From Paenacidovorax monticola (lineage in GTDB: Bacteria; Pseudomonadota; Gammaproteobacteria; Burkholderiales; Burkholderiaceae_C): a DNA stretch of 64,000 bases. Of the stretch, positions 56,040 through 64,000 are shown piece by piece. Each line of letters starts with the position of its first letter. The stretch's first letter is position 1. The translations under genes and the position numbers were made by a program. The stretch spans positions 186,001 to 250,000 of the forward strand of contig NZ_CP060790.1 of NCBI RefSeq assembly GCF_014489595.1, read 5' to 3'. A model generated the notes under the pieces. That model was not told the origin of the DNA. It worked only from the letters and a program-made list of their open reading frames with translations, and ran no database searches.

Positions 56040-56912
56040 TCAGCGCAGCCCTTGCGCCAGGGCTTCGAACACCACGCGGATGCGCCGCGAGGTGCGTAGC
56101 TCGCGGTGGGTGACCAGCCAGATCGGGAAGCGCACGGGCGGCACCTCGTCCAGCACGCGCACGACGCCCGGCGTGTCGTGGGCGATCTCTTCCATCATGG
56201 CGCCAATGCCCATGCCCTGGCGCACCAGGGCCCAGTGGGCGACCGTGTGGTCCGCGTAGCAGCTGAAGTTCTCCTCGCTCACGGGCAGGCCGTGGTGGCG
56301 CAGAAAGCCCAGGTAACGGCCCGCGCGGTCGGCACCCACGAAGGGCAGGGCGGCGGCGTCTTCGGCGCGGCGCGGATGGCCGTGAGCCTTCACCCAGTCG
56401 CGGGACGCATAGAAGGGGGCTTCGGCCTCGCGGACCAGGCTGGCGATGAGGTCCGGCTGCTCCGGCTTGACGTGGCGGATGGCGATGTCCGCCTCCCGGC
56501 GCAGCACATCGCTGAGCGCGTTCGAGGCAATCACCTCGATGGCGATGCGGGGCTCCTGCTGGCGCAACTGGCGCACCAGCCGGGGCAGCAGGTAGGTGGC
56601 CACGGCATCGCTGGCCGAGACCGATACCTCCCCGTTCACGGCCTGCGACCGGCCCGAGGCCGCCGTGGCCAGGGCTTCGGCGGCCGCGCCCATGGCGCGG
56701 GCGTGTTCCAGCAGGTCCATGCCGGTGGGGGTGAGCACCATGGCCTTGCCCACACGCTCGAACAGGGTGACGCCCATGCGCTGCTCGATGGCCGCCACCT
56801 GGCGGCTCAGGGTGGGCTGTGTGAGGCCCAGCTTGCGGGCAGCGGCCGAGAGGGAGCCGGTCTCGGCCGTTTCCAGAAAGGCCTTGAGCTGGTTCCAGTC
56901 GAGCGTATCCAT
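56040..56912 (-). CDS. LysR family transcriptional regulator
   Basis: A 290-residue LysR regulator. The helix-turn-helix is FLETAETGSLSAAARKLGLT then QPTLSRQVAAIEQRMGVTLF; the effector domain begins VNGEVSVSASDAVATYLLPR. It is divergent from a methyltransferase gene over about 50 bp of AT-rich DNA and is probably its regulator. ATG 56924 would add four residues. Confidence 0.88.
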   Translation of the reverse strand: MDTLDWNQLKAFLETAETGSLSAAARKLGLTQPTLSRQVAAIEQRMGVTLFERVGKAMVLTPTGMDLLEHARAMGAAAEALATAASGRSQAVNGEVSVSASDAVATYLLPRLVRQLRQQEPRIAIEVIASNALSDVLRREADIAIRHVKPEQPDLIASLVREAEAPFYASRDWVKAHGHPRRAEDAAALPFVGADRAGRYLGFLRHHGLPVSEENFSCYADHTVAHWALVRQGMGIGAMMEEIAHDTPGVVRVLDEVPPVRFPIWLVTHRELRTSRRIRVVFEALAQGLR

Positions 56913-56965
56913 ACATTTATGCATGTGTTTTCTGCAATTTACCGCAATTCCCTGCGATGTTGTGC

Positions 56966-57714
56966 ATGGATAGCATTCCCCCCGTTGCCCCCAATGACCG
57001 GGCGTTCCGCCTCTCTTCCCGCATGCCGCTGCCTGACCCCGTTTCCACCCCCGCCCCGGGCTCCGTTGCGAACGCCCTGAGGGCGCGCAAGGCGCTTTTC
57101 TGGGACCGCATCGCGCGCAAGTACGCGGCCGACCCGATCGCCGACATGGCGGGCTACGAAACCACGCTGCAGCGCGTGCGTTCCCTGCTGTCCGGGGACC
57201 AGGACGTGCTGGAGATCGGCTGCGGCACGGGGAGCACCGCCCTGCGCCTGGCCCCTTTCGCGGGGAGCATGCTGGCCACCGATGTGTCGGCCGAGATGAT
57301 CGCCATCGCCCGCGAACGCTGGGAGCGGCAGCCGACGCCGCAACTGCGTTTTGCCGTGGCGGACGCGGATGCCCCGGTGTTTGCGCAGGGCGCCTACGAC
57401 GCGGTACTGGCCTTCAACATGTTGCATCTGGTGCAGGACCTGGACGCCGCGCTGGCGCTGGCGGCCCAGACCCTGCGGCCAGGGGCCTGCTGATCGCCAA
57501 GACCCCCTGCGTCGCGGAGATGAACCCGCTCATTCCCTATGTGGCCCTGCCGCTGCTGCGGGCCATCCGCAAGGTGCCGCACATGCTCTGCTTCCGTGCC
57601 GAGGCGCTGCAGTCGGCCATTGCCCGGCAAGGCATGCGGATCGTGAGCGTGGAGCGGCACGGCACCCGGGGCAAGGACATCCGGGTGTTCATCGTGGCGC
57701 GCAAGCAGGCCTGA
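56966..57714 (+). CDS. Class I SAM-dependent methyltransferase (one frameshift as sequenced)
   Basis: A Rossmann-fold methyltransferase: SAM motif I is VLEIGCGTGSTALRLAPFAG, motif II MLATDVSAEMIAIARERWER, and motif IV YDAVLAFNMLHLVQDLDAAL. The frame breaks at TLRPG; adding one G to the run at 57482-57485 yields LRPGGLLIAKTPCVAEMNP and a 249-residue protein. Substrate unknown. Control by the divergent LysR gene is likely. Confidence 0.84.
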
Positions 57715-57766
57715 GGCCCGGGCGCGCCGGTTGTGGTTTCTGAATTCTTTGATGGAGGGTTTTCGT

Positions 57767-58162
57767 ATGCGTGCTTTGTCTGCGATGGTGATTTTTTCGG
57801 CGGCAGCGTTCGTGAGCGGGTGTGCCGCAACCATTGACCAGAGTGGCCTGGAGCAGCGCACGGTGCAGGCCATCGGGCGGCCGGTGGGGCAGTTCAGCAT
57901 TGCGGAGCGCAGCGAGGAGACCGGGGGGCGCATCAACTACACGGTGCATACCCCGGAGGGGGCGAGCTACCGCTGTTACCTCTATGGCGCGACGGGCTTC
58001 CAGAAGGCCATGACCTTCGGCCAGACACCGCACTCGGATGCCATCTGCACCGCCATGGCGGGCGCGCAGAGCAGGGGTACGCCGGCGCCGGCCGCCGCCG
58101 CGTCGCGGGCACGGGGCGGCGAGGCCTGCAATGCCTTGCTGAAGGCTGCGGGGCGGTGCTGA
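57767..58162 (+). CDS. Putative lipoprotein of unknown function
   Basis: A 131-residue exported protein. The signal peptide ends with a lipobox (FVSGC), so Cys19 would be lipidated. The mature part has four further cysteines (in SYRCYLYGA, DAICTAM, EACNALL and the terminal Cys) and an Ala/Arg/Pro-rich linker. No family is recognised. It precedes a lipoprotein hydrolase gene by 35 bp. Confidence 0.7.
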   Translation: MRALSAMVIFSAAAFVSGCAATIDQSGLEQRTVQAIGRPVGQFSIAERSEETGGRINYTVHTPEGASYRCYLYGATGFQKAMTFGQTPHSDAICTAMAGAQSRGTPAPAAAASRARGGEACNALLKAAGRC

Positions 58163-58197
58163 ACATCAGGCGGAACCGTGAGCGGGAGCGCCATGCC

Positions 58198-59004
58198 ATG
58201 AAGAATCCATGGAACAGTGGCTGGGCCCTGGTGCTGGCCTTGCTGCTGGGAGGCTGTGCCACCGTGCCGGACACTGCAGTGCAGGCCACCGGCGGCAGGG
58301 CGGTGGAATATGCCGTGGCGGGGCAGGGCGCTCCGGTGGTGGTGTTCGAGAACGGCCTGGGCGGCACCCTGGAGTGGTGGGCCAAGGTCTGGCCCGAGGT
58401 GGCGCGAGACACCACGGTGCTGGCCTACAACCGCGCCGGCTATGGGAAGAGCGAGGCATCGCCCGAGGCGCGGGATGGGGCGCACATCGTGGAGGAACTG
58501 CGCGCACTGCTCCGGGAGCGCGGGCTGGCCCCGCCGTACATCCTGGTGGGGCATTCCCTGGGCGGGCTGTACATGCAGTGGTTCGCACGCCGGTACCCGC
58601 AGGAGTTGGCTGCGCTGGTGCTGGTGGACTCCGCCCACCCGCACCAGCTCAAGGGGGCCGGGGACCCCCAGTCGTGGCCCTGGCTGCTGAAGTGGACCTT
58701 CGGGGTGCTCTCGTCCGAGACGGCGAAGCGGGAGCTGGCGGCGGTGGACGCCACGGGCGAGTCGGTCCTGGGCCTTGCGGCCGACCCTGCGGTGCCGGTC
58801 TTCGTGCTCAGTGCGTTGCGGCCCATGGGGGTGTCGTCCGCCCTGGCCGACGATGCGAACCGCAAGCGGGCGGACATTGCCAACCTGTATCCCCATGCCC
58901 GGCAGGTGTGGGTGGACAGCGACCATGGCATCCCGCTGGAAAAGCCCGAGGCCGTGGTGGCGGCCATCCGGGAGGCGATGGGGGTAGCCCGGCGTTCCCC
59001 GTAG
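58198..59004 (+). CDS. Alpha/beta hydrolase lipoprotein
   Basis: A 268-residue hydrolase with a lipoprotein signal (ALLLGGC). Core motifs are [20 protein letters not shown] (oxyanion), [13 protein letters not shown], nucleophile elbow [17 protein letters not shown] (Ser), and the catalytic His in [13 protein letters not shown]. It is probably an envelope-anchored esterase or peptidase-like enzyme. It may be cotranscribed with the preceding lipoprotein. Confidence 0.85.
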   Translation: MKNPWNSGWALVLALLLGGCATVPDTAVQATGGRAVEYAVAGQGAPVVVFENGLGGTLEWWAKVWPEVARDTTVLAYNRAGYGKSEASPEARDGAHIVEELRALLRERGLAPPYILVGHSLGGLYMQWFARRYPQELAALVLVDSAHPHQLKGAGDPQSWPWLLKWTFGVLSSETAKRELAAVDATGESVLGLAADPAVPVFVLSALRPMGVSSALADDANRKRADIANLYPHARQVWVDSDHGIPLEKPEAVVAAIREAMGVARRSP

Positions 59005-59017
59005 GGTGCCGCCGGTT

Positions 59018-59046
59018 GCCCGTGACGGGCCCGGGGCTTTTTTGCG
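59018..59046 (+). terminator. Weak terminator after the hydrolase
   Basis: GCCCGTGACGGGC-type short stem with a further GC-rich extension (CCCGGGGC) followed by six T residues. The stem is short, so confidence is limited; it would separate the hydrolase from rimO. Confidence 0.4.
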
Positions 59047-59101
59047 CCCTGGCTTACAATGTCGCCCCACCCCATCCGCCAGGCCGCCCTGCGGAATCCC
59101 A

Positions 59102-60511
59102 ATGAATTCAAATACTTACGACGCAGCCGCCCCGCAGGCTGCCAAGACGCCCAAGGTCGGGTTCGTGTCTCTCGGCTGCCCGAAGGCGCTCACCGACTCC
59201 GAACTCATCCTCACGCAGCTCAGCGCCGAGGGCTACGAGACCTCCAAGACCTTCGAGGGTGCGGACCTGGTGATCGTCAACACCTGCGGCTTCATCGACG
59301 ATGCCGTGAAGGAGAGCCTGGACACCATCGGCGAGGCCCTGGCCGAGAACGGCAAGGTCATCGTCACGGGCTGCCTGGGCGCGCGAGCGAGCGAGGCCGG
59401 CGGCAACCTGGTGAAGGACGTGCACCCGAGCGTGCTGGCCGTCACGGGTCCGCATGCCACGCAGGAGGTGATGGAGGCCGTCCATACCCACCTGCCCAAG
59501 CCGCACGATCCGTTCCTGGACCTGGTGCCGGGCGCGTTCGGCGAGGCGGGCATCAAGCTCACGCCGCGCCACTACGCCTACCTCAAGATCAGCGAAGGCT
59601 GCAACCACCGCTGCACGTTCTGCATCATCCCCTCGATGCGCGGCGACCTCGTCTCGCGGCCCGTGGGCGATGTGCTCAAGGAGGCCAAGGCGCTGTTCGA
59701 GGGCGGGGTGAAGGAGTTGCTCGTCATCAGCCAGGACACCTCGGCCTATGGCGTGGACGTGAAGTACCGCACGGGCTTCTGGGACGGCAAGCCCGTGAAG
59801 ACGCGCATGCTGGAGCTGGTGCAGACGCTGGGCGAGATCGCCGAGCCCTACGGCGCCTGGGTGCGCCTGCACTATGTGTACCCCTACCCGAGCGTGGACG
59901 AGGTGATTCCGCTCATGGCCACGGGCCGCGTGCTGCCCTACCTCGATGTGCCTTTCCAGCACAGCCACCCCGATGTGCTCAAGCGCATGAAGCGTCCCGC
60001 CAGCGGCGAGCGCAACCTTGAGCGCATCCTGCGCTGGCGCGAGGCCTGCCCCGAGATCGTGATCCGCAGCACGTTCATCGCGGGCTTTCCGGGCGAGACG
60101 GAGGAAGAGTTCCAGCACCTGCTGGACTTCGTGCGCGAGGCGCAGATCGACCGCGCGGGCTGTTTTGCCTACAGCGACGTGAACGGCGCGGCCGCCAACG
60201 AGCTGCCCGGCATGCTGCCGTTGGAGGTGCGCGAGGAGCGCCGTGCGCGCTTCATGGCCGTGGCCGAGGAGGTGTCCACCGCCAAGCTCAGGAGCCGCGT
60301 GGGCGCCACCATGCAGGTGCTGGTGGACCATGCGCCCGCGCTGGGCAAGAAGGGCGGCCGGGGCCGCAGCTACGCCGACGCGCCCGAGATCGACGGCGTG
60401 GTGCACCTGTTGCCGCCCGAGAAGATCAGCAAGCAGCTCAAGGTGGGCGAGTTCACCCGTGCGCGCATTGTGGGCACGCAGGGGCACGACCTGGTGGCGC
60501 TGCCGATCTGA
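59102..60511 (+). CDS. rimO: Ribosomal protein S12 methylthiotransferase RimO
   Basis: A 469-residue radical-SAM methylthiotransferase that modifies Asp88 of ribosomal protein S12. The N-terminal UPF0004 domain supplies the auxiliary cluster cysteines ([32 protein letters not shown]); the radical-SAM motif is [20 protein letters not shown]; the C-terminal TRAM domain ends the chain. The start at ATG 59102 (MNSNTYDAA) was chosen over 59006. Confidence 0.95.
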   Translation: MNSNTYDAAAPQAAKTPKVGFVSLGCPKALTDSELILTQLSAEGYETSKTFEGADLVIVNTCGFIDDAVKESLDTIGEALAENGKVIVTGCLGARASEAGGNLVKDVHPSVLAVTGPHATQEVMEAVHTHLPKPHDPFLDLVPGAFGEAGIKLTPRHYAYLKISEGCNHRCTFCIIPSMRGDLVSRPVGDVLKEAKALFEGGVKELLVISQDTSAYGVDVKYRTGFWDGKPVKTRMLELVQTLGEIAEPYGAWVRLHYVYPYPSVDEVIPLMATGRVLPYLDVPFQHSHPDVLKRMKRPASGERNLERILRWREACPEIVIRSTFIAGFPGETEEEFQHLLDFVREAQIDRAGCFAYSDVNGAAANELPGMLPLEVREERRARFMAVAEEVSTAKLRSRVGATMQVLVDHAPALGKKGGRGRSYADAPEIDGVVHLLPPEKISKQLKVGEFTRARIVGTQGHDLVALPI

Positions 60512-60561
60512 GCGGCCAGCGCCGGGGCGCCGCCGCGCGCGGCGCTGCCCCGCCCCCAGGC

Positions 60562-60591
60562 AAAAAAAGGCTTCCCGAGGGAAGCCTTTTT
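60562..60591. terminator. Bidirectional terminator between rimO and efp
   Basis: A GGCTTCC / GGAAGCC stem with a short loop, preceded by seven A residues and followed by five T residues. It can therefore stop transcription of rimO (plus strand) and of efp (minus strand). Confidence 0.88.
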
Positions 60592-60609
60592 GCTGGGGCC
60601 TGCACGGCC

Positions 60610-61164
60610 TCAGACGCGCTTGCGGTATTCGCCCGTGCGCGTGTCGATTTCGATCTTGTCGCCCTGGCTCACGAACAGCGGCACGGCCACTTCGAAGCCG
60701 GTGGCGATCTTGGCGGGCTTGAGCACCTTGCCGGACGTGTCGCCCTTGACGGCGGGCTCGGTCCAGGTGATTTCGCGCTCGACGCTGGTGGGAAGTTCGA
60801 CCGAGATGGCCTTGCCGTCGTAGAACACCACTTCCACGGCCATGCCGTCTTCGAGGTAGTTCAGCGCGTCGCCCATGTTTTCGGCTTCGACTTCGTACTG
60901 GTTGTACTCGGTGTCCATGCACACGTACATGGGGTCGGCGAAGTAGGAGTAGGTGCACTCCTTCTTGTCGAGGATCACGTTATCGATCTTGTCGTCGGCC
61001 TTGAACACGATTTCGGTGCCGAAGTTGCCGATCAGGCTCTTGAGCTTCATGCGCACGGTGGCGGCGCCGCGGCCGCCGCGTGCGTATTCGGTCTTCAGCA
61101 CGACCATCGGGTCCTTGCCCTGCATGATCACATTGCCGGCGCGGATTTCTTGAGCGATTTTCAT
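60610..61164 (-). CDS. efp: Elongation factor P
   Basis: A 184-residue EF-P with KOW-like N-terminal and two OB domains. The tip of domain I reads [16 protein letters not shown], so the modified residue at position 32 is Arg, not Lys. Arg32 EF-P is activated by rhamnosylation through EarP, whose gene lies next upstream in the operon. EF-P relieves stalling at polyproline stretches. It converges on rimO. Confidence 0.96.
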   Translation of the reverse strand: MKIAQEIRAGNVIMQGKDPMVVLKTEYARGGRGAATVRMKLKSLIGNFGTEIVFKADDKIDNVILDKKECTYSYFADPMYVCMDTEYNQYEVEAENMGDALNYLEDGMAVEVVFYDGKAISVELPTSVEREITWTEPAVKGDTSGKVLKPAKIATGFEVAVPLFVSQGDKIEIDTRTGEYRKRV

Positions 61165-61314
61165 AGCGGATTGCTTGGGTTGGAGCCGCTCCACAGGGCA
61201 GGGCGGGGTGGGCTGGGCCGCAGGGGGCCGCCCTCCACGCCAGCGCATGTACCGCGGCGGGTGCGCCGGCTGGGCACGGATGTGCCGCCTTCGATTGGCG
61301 CAAAACCACGGATT

Positions 61315-62403
61315 TTAGCTTTTTTCGGCCACAAACCCCAACAGCTGGGTCAATAGATCGTCCTGCATCAACAACCGTGCGCGCGCCGCCTGCGTGCAGG
61401 CGCGCCACTCCTGGAGCGTGGCGGCATCCAGCGCGGGCAGCGGCGCGCTGCCATCCTGCAGTCCGTTCCACTGGGCGTGGAAGCGCCGCAGTGAGGGCGG
61501 AGCCTGCAGCCAGTCCAGGAAGGCGTGCAGCTTGGCGTGGTGGGCGTCGTCGTGCTGGGGGTAGATCTGCCACACGAAGGGCTGCCCGGCCCACAGCGCG
61601 CGCACCAGCGAGTCCTCGCCGCGCACAAGGTTGAGGTCGCAGGCCCACAGCATGTCGTCGAACTGCGGCTGGGGGCAGGGGGCGAGGTAGGACAGGGCGA
61701 GCGGCCCGCGCCCGCCGCCAGGCGGGAGGGCGCCCTCCTGCACTGCCGCCCGCACGGCCGCCGTGGCCCGCCCGGGCGTGACCAGCAGATGCGCACCGGG
61801 CTGCCTGCCCAGCTCGGCCAGCAGCGCGGGCAGGGCCGGGGGCTCGTAGCAGAACAGCGAGACCGCGAGGTCCTGCGGGCCCACGCCGTGGCGCGCGCGC
61901 CAGGCGTCGCGCGCGAAGGCGGCCTGCCGCGCGCCCAGGCCGGGCTCGCGCAGCAGGCCGCCCGTGCGTGAGGTGAAGCCGGGGTAGAAAAACCAGCGCG
62001 TGAGGCCCGCGCCGGGGCCGTCCATGAGCGGCGAGGGCAGACGGTGGCAGCGCTCCACGTAGCCCTCGGCCGACAGGTATTCGAGATTGATCCACAAGGG
62101 CTTCACGGACCTGGTGCCCGCCGCACGGGCGATGGCGGCTACGAAATCGGGAGCGATCTCGCAACCGAAGGCCTCGACCACCACATCGCCCGGGCCGTCG
62201 GGCGGCGCCTCGGTGGGCCAGGGGCGCACTTCCACGCCCGGCGCGCCTTGCGGCGCCATCCAGGCGAGGGCGCTGGCGTCGTCCACCCACAGGCGCACCT
62301 GATGGCCGCGCGCACCCAGGTCGGCAGCGAGGCGCCAGCACACGCCGATGTCGCCGAAGTTGTCGATCACCTGGCAGAACAGGTCCCAGCGCATAGCGGT
62401 CAT
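61315..62403 (-). CDS. earP: EF-P arginine rhamnosyltransferase EarP
   Basis: A 362-residue GT-B glycosyltransferase that rhamnosylates Arg32 of EF-P using dTDP-rhamnose. It begins RWDLFCQVIDNFGDIGVCWR, the family hallmark including the catalytic Asp in DNFGD, and has IAPDFVAAIA, WINLEYLSAE, FFYPGFTSRTGGLL and, in the C-terminal domain, NLVRGEDSLVRALWAGQPFV. The start overlaps the stop of the upstream LysR gene by 4 bp (ATGA). The 150-bp gap to efp holds nothing else I can identify. Confidence 0.94.
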   Translation of the reverse strand: MTAMRWDLFCQVIDNFGDIGVCWRLAADLGARGHQVRLWVDDASALAWMAPQGAPGVEVRPWPTEAPPDGPGDVVVEAFGCEIAPDFVAAIARAAGTRSVKPLWINLEYLSAEGYVERCHRLPSPLMDGPGAGLTRWFFYPGFTSRTGGLLREPGLGARQAAFARDAWRARHGVGPQDLAVSLFCYEPPALPALLAELGRQPGAHLLVTPGRATAAVRAAVQEGALPPGGGRGPLALSYLAPCPQPQFDDMLWACDLNLVRGEDSLVRALWAGQPFVWQIYPQHDDAHHAKLHAFLDWLQAPPSLRRFHAQWNGLQDGSAPLPALDAATLQEWRACTQAARARLLMQDDLLTQLLGFVAEKS

Positions 62404-63314
62404 GGTGCGGCCTCGCCGTCCGTGCCCTGGGTGCCCTGGAGCAGGTGGTCCACGAGCAGGCGCGTGGTGCCCGAGGGTGGCTCGCCCGAGCGCAGGCACA
62501 GCATGAGGCGGCGCCGCGCCCAGGGTTCGTTCAGGGCCACGGCGCGCAGCGTCTGCGCGCCGCGGTAGAGCTGGGCGCTGCCCCGCGGCATCACGCCCAC
62601 GCCCAGGCCCGCCGCCACCATGAGGTAGAGCGCGTCGTAGCCCGTGACCTGCATGCGCAGCTTGAGCGGCAGGCCCGCCTCGGCCGCCGCGCGCAGCAGC
62701 TGTGTGTTGATCGCGCTGCCCGGGTGCATGCCCACGAAGTCGAAGGCCAGCGCCTCGGCCAGCCGCACCGACTTGCGCCGCGCCAGCGCGTGCTGCGTGG
62801 GTACCACGAGCACCAGTTCGTCGCCGCGGTAGGGCAGCAGGGTGAGCCGCTCGCCGTAGCTGCCTTCGTTGAGCAGGCCCACGTCGGCCGCGTTCTCGGC
62901 CACGGAGCGGGCCACGTCGGTGCTGATCTGTTCCTGCAACTGGACCTGCACCTGCGGGTGGCGCGCCATGAAGCGCTGCAGCTCGCCCGGCAGGAACTGG
63001 GTGATGGCCGAGATGTTGGCCACCACGCGCACATGGCCGCGCACGCCGGCGCCGTAGTCGCGCATCTGGCTGGCGATGCCGTCCAGGTCGTTGAGCACGC
63101 CGCGCGCCAGGTGCAGCAGCGCGTAGGCGGCGGCCGTGGGCTCGGTGCCGCGGTTGCTGCGCGTGAAGAGTTCCACGCGCAGCGCGTCCTCCAGCTCGGC
63201 CAGGCGGCGGCTCGCGGCCGAGGGGGCAATGTGCTCGCGCGCGGCGGCGCGTGCGATGGCGTTTTCTTCCATCACCGCGACGAACAGGCGCAGGGAGACT
63301 GGGTCGAGCTTCAT
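62400..63314 (-). CDS. LysR family transcriptional regulator
   Basis: A 304-residue LysR regulator. The helix-turn-helix is VMEENAIARAAAREHIAPSA then ASRRLAELEDALRVELFTRS; the effector domain begins VRGHVRVVANISAITQFLPG. It is translationally coupled to earP on one side and divergent from a CoA-transferase gene on the other, and is probably the regulator of the latter rather than of earP. Confidence 0.88.
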   Translation of the reverse strand: MKLDPVSLRLFVAVMEENAIARAAAREHIAPSAASRRLAELEDALRVELFTRSNRGTEPTAAAYALLHLARGVLNDLDGIASQMRDYGAGVRGHVRVVANISAITQFLPGELQRFMARHPQVQVQLQEQISTDVARSVAENAADVGLLNEGSYGERLTLLPYRGDELVLVVPTQHALARRKSVRLAEALAFDFVGMHPGSAINTQLLRAAAEAGLPLKLRMQVTGYDALYLMVAAGLGVGVMPRGSAQLYRGAQTLRAVALNEPWARRRLMLCLRSGEPPSGTTRLLVDHLLQGTQGTDGEAAP

Positions 63315-63442
63315 GGGCGCCGATGGTAATCCGGAGGCGAGGCTGCCATGCCGGTTTGCGATGGCAGCCTCGCCATCGAGCGTTTTGGGCGGGGCGGGCG
63401 GTGCGGCATCATCCGCGCCGGACTTCAGGAGGCAAGCACCCC

Positions 63443-64000
63443 ATGCAACAAGCAACCAACTCCCCTGCCGCGCTGGCCGGCGTGCGCGTGGTCGAGATGG
63501 GCCAGCTCATCGCGGGCCCGTTTTGCGGCAAGACCCTGGGTGAGTTCGGCGCCGAGGTGATCAAGATCGAGGCGCCCGGCGCGGGCGATCCGCTGCGCAA
63601 CTGGCGGCTCATGAGGGAGGGCACCTCCGTGTGGTGGCAGGTGCAGTCGCGCAACAAGCGCTCGGTGGCGCTGGACCTGCGCGCCCCGGAGGGGCAGGAC
63701 ATCGCGCGCCGGCTGATCGCCGAGGCCGACGTGCTGATCGAGAACTTCCGCCCCGGCACGCTGGAGGGCTGGGGCATGTCGCCCGCCGAGCTGCACGCGC
63801 TGAACCCGGGCCTTGTGATTCTGCGCATCTCAGGCTATGGCCAGACGGGGCCGTACCGCGACCTGCCGGGCTTCGGCGTGATCGGCGAGGCCATGGGCGG
63901 CCTGCGCCACCTCACGGCGGAGCCGGGCCGCGTGCCGGTGCGCGTGGGCGTTTCCATCGGCGACACGCTGGCCGCGCTGCACGGCGCCATCGGCGTGATG
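63443..64000 (+). CDS. CaiB/BaiF family CoA transferase, N-terminal part (runs off window)
   Basis: An open reading frame from ATG 63443 (AGGAGG 10 bp upstream) to the window edge, 186 residues seen of an expected 390-410. Family III CoA-transferase motifs are GVRVVEMGQLIAGPFCGKTL, EFGAEVIKIEAPGAGDPLRN, NKRSVALDLRAPEGQ, ADVLIENFRPGTLEGWG and LRISGYGQTGPYRDLPGFG. The catalytic Asp lies in the part not seen or at its edge. It is divergent from the LysR gene at 62400. Confidence 0.9.
   Translation, partial: MQQATNSPAALAGVRVVEMGQLIAGPFCGKTLGEFGAEVIKIEAPGAGDPLRNWRLMREGTSVWWQVQSRNKRSVALDLRAPEGQDIARRLIAEADVLIENFRPGTLEGWGMSPAELHALNPGLVILRISGYGQTGPYRDLPGFGVIGEAMGGLRHLTAEPGRVPVRVGVSIGDTLAALHGAIGVM

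Noticed and set aside
6719..57714. Programmed ribosomal frameshifting as the cause of the split genes
   Set aside because: The breaks are in unrelated genes, lack slippery heptamers with downstream structures, and all need the same one-base addition in a run. A sequence artefact explains them better.

Overview
The window looks like chromosome of a high-GC betaproteobacterium, most likely family Comamonadaceae (Acidovorax/Alicycliphilus/Diaphorobacter type). The pointers are very high GC with matching codon use, several Bug-type tripartite-carrier receptors, polyhydroxybutyrate genes (phaR, bdhA), a betaproteobacterial-style EF-P with Arg32 beside its rhamnosyltransferase earP, and an IPTL-CTERM surface protein. 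There is no phage, CRISPR array, intact insertion sequence or rRNA. One tRNA gene (Val, anticodon GAC) is present.

Layout. 1-2 kb: amidase end, Bug receptor and a GyrI-like protein. 2-6.7 kb: aminotransferase, slyX, DEAD-box helicase, aldo/keto reductase and two small conserved proteins. 6.7-8.4 kb: nitric-oxide defence module (truncated haemoglobin and RIC di-iron protein, divergent from nsrR). 8.4-15.4 kb: 2-aminoethylphosphonate uptake and breakdown operon (binding protein, ATPase, fused permease, FAD oxidoreductase, phnX) with a divergent LysR regulator. 15.4-19.7 kb: catabolic cluster of unknown substrate (VOC protein, Bug receptor, TPP enzyme, divergent GntR regulator). 19.8-21.4 kb: argP/argO-type arginine or lysine export. 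21.6-26.4 kb: prkA-yeaH-spoVR stress operon. 26.4-27.65 kb: an AT-rich islet with an orphan gene and a flagellin-like scrap. 27.66-31.06 kb: amino-acid ABC transporter genes lacking an ATPase, and an orphan metQ. 31.2-40.1 kb: housekeeping genes (serB, mfd, ispD-ispF, envZ/ompR type). 40.3-45.3 kb: SIMPL protein, bdhA, hydrolase-relA, tRNA-Val. 45.6-53.8 kb: accessory genes, including a MerR/DUF2938 pair with a textbook MerR promoter, phaR, and a large IPTL-CTERM protein. 53.8-64 kb: acetyltransferase, diguanylate cyclase, LysR/methyltransferase pair, lipoproteins, rimO, efp-earP-LysR, and the start of a CoA transferase.

A property of the whole window affects how it should be read. Twelve genes are interrupted by single-base shifts, sixteen in all. 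Every one is repaired by ADDING one base to a short homopolymer, mostly G or C, and after repair every reading frame comes out at the normal family length. This is best explained by homopolymer under-calling in the source sequence rather than by decay. I list these genes as full-length CDS and state where each break lies.

No clearly new multi-gene system is obvious. The best candidates for new biology are the orphan gene in the AT-rich islet (an HNH-like pattern behind a perfect inverted repeat), the TPP-enzyme/Bug/VOC/GntR catabolic cluster, the MerR-controlled DUF2938 membrane protein, the nested hairpin between the SIMPL gene and bdhA, and the IPTL-CTERM surface protein.
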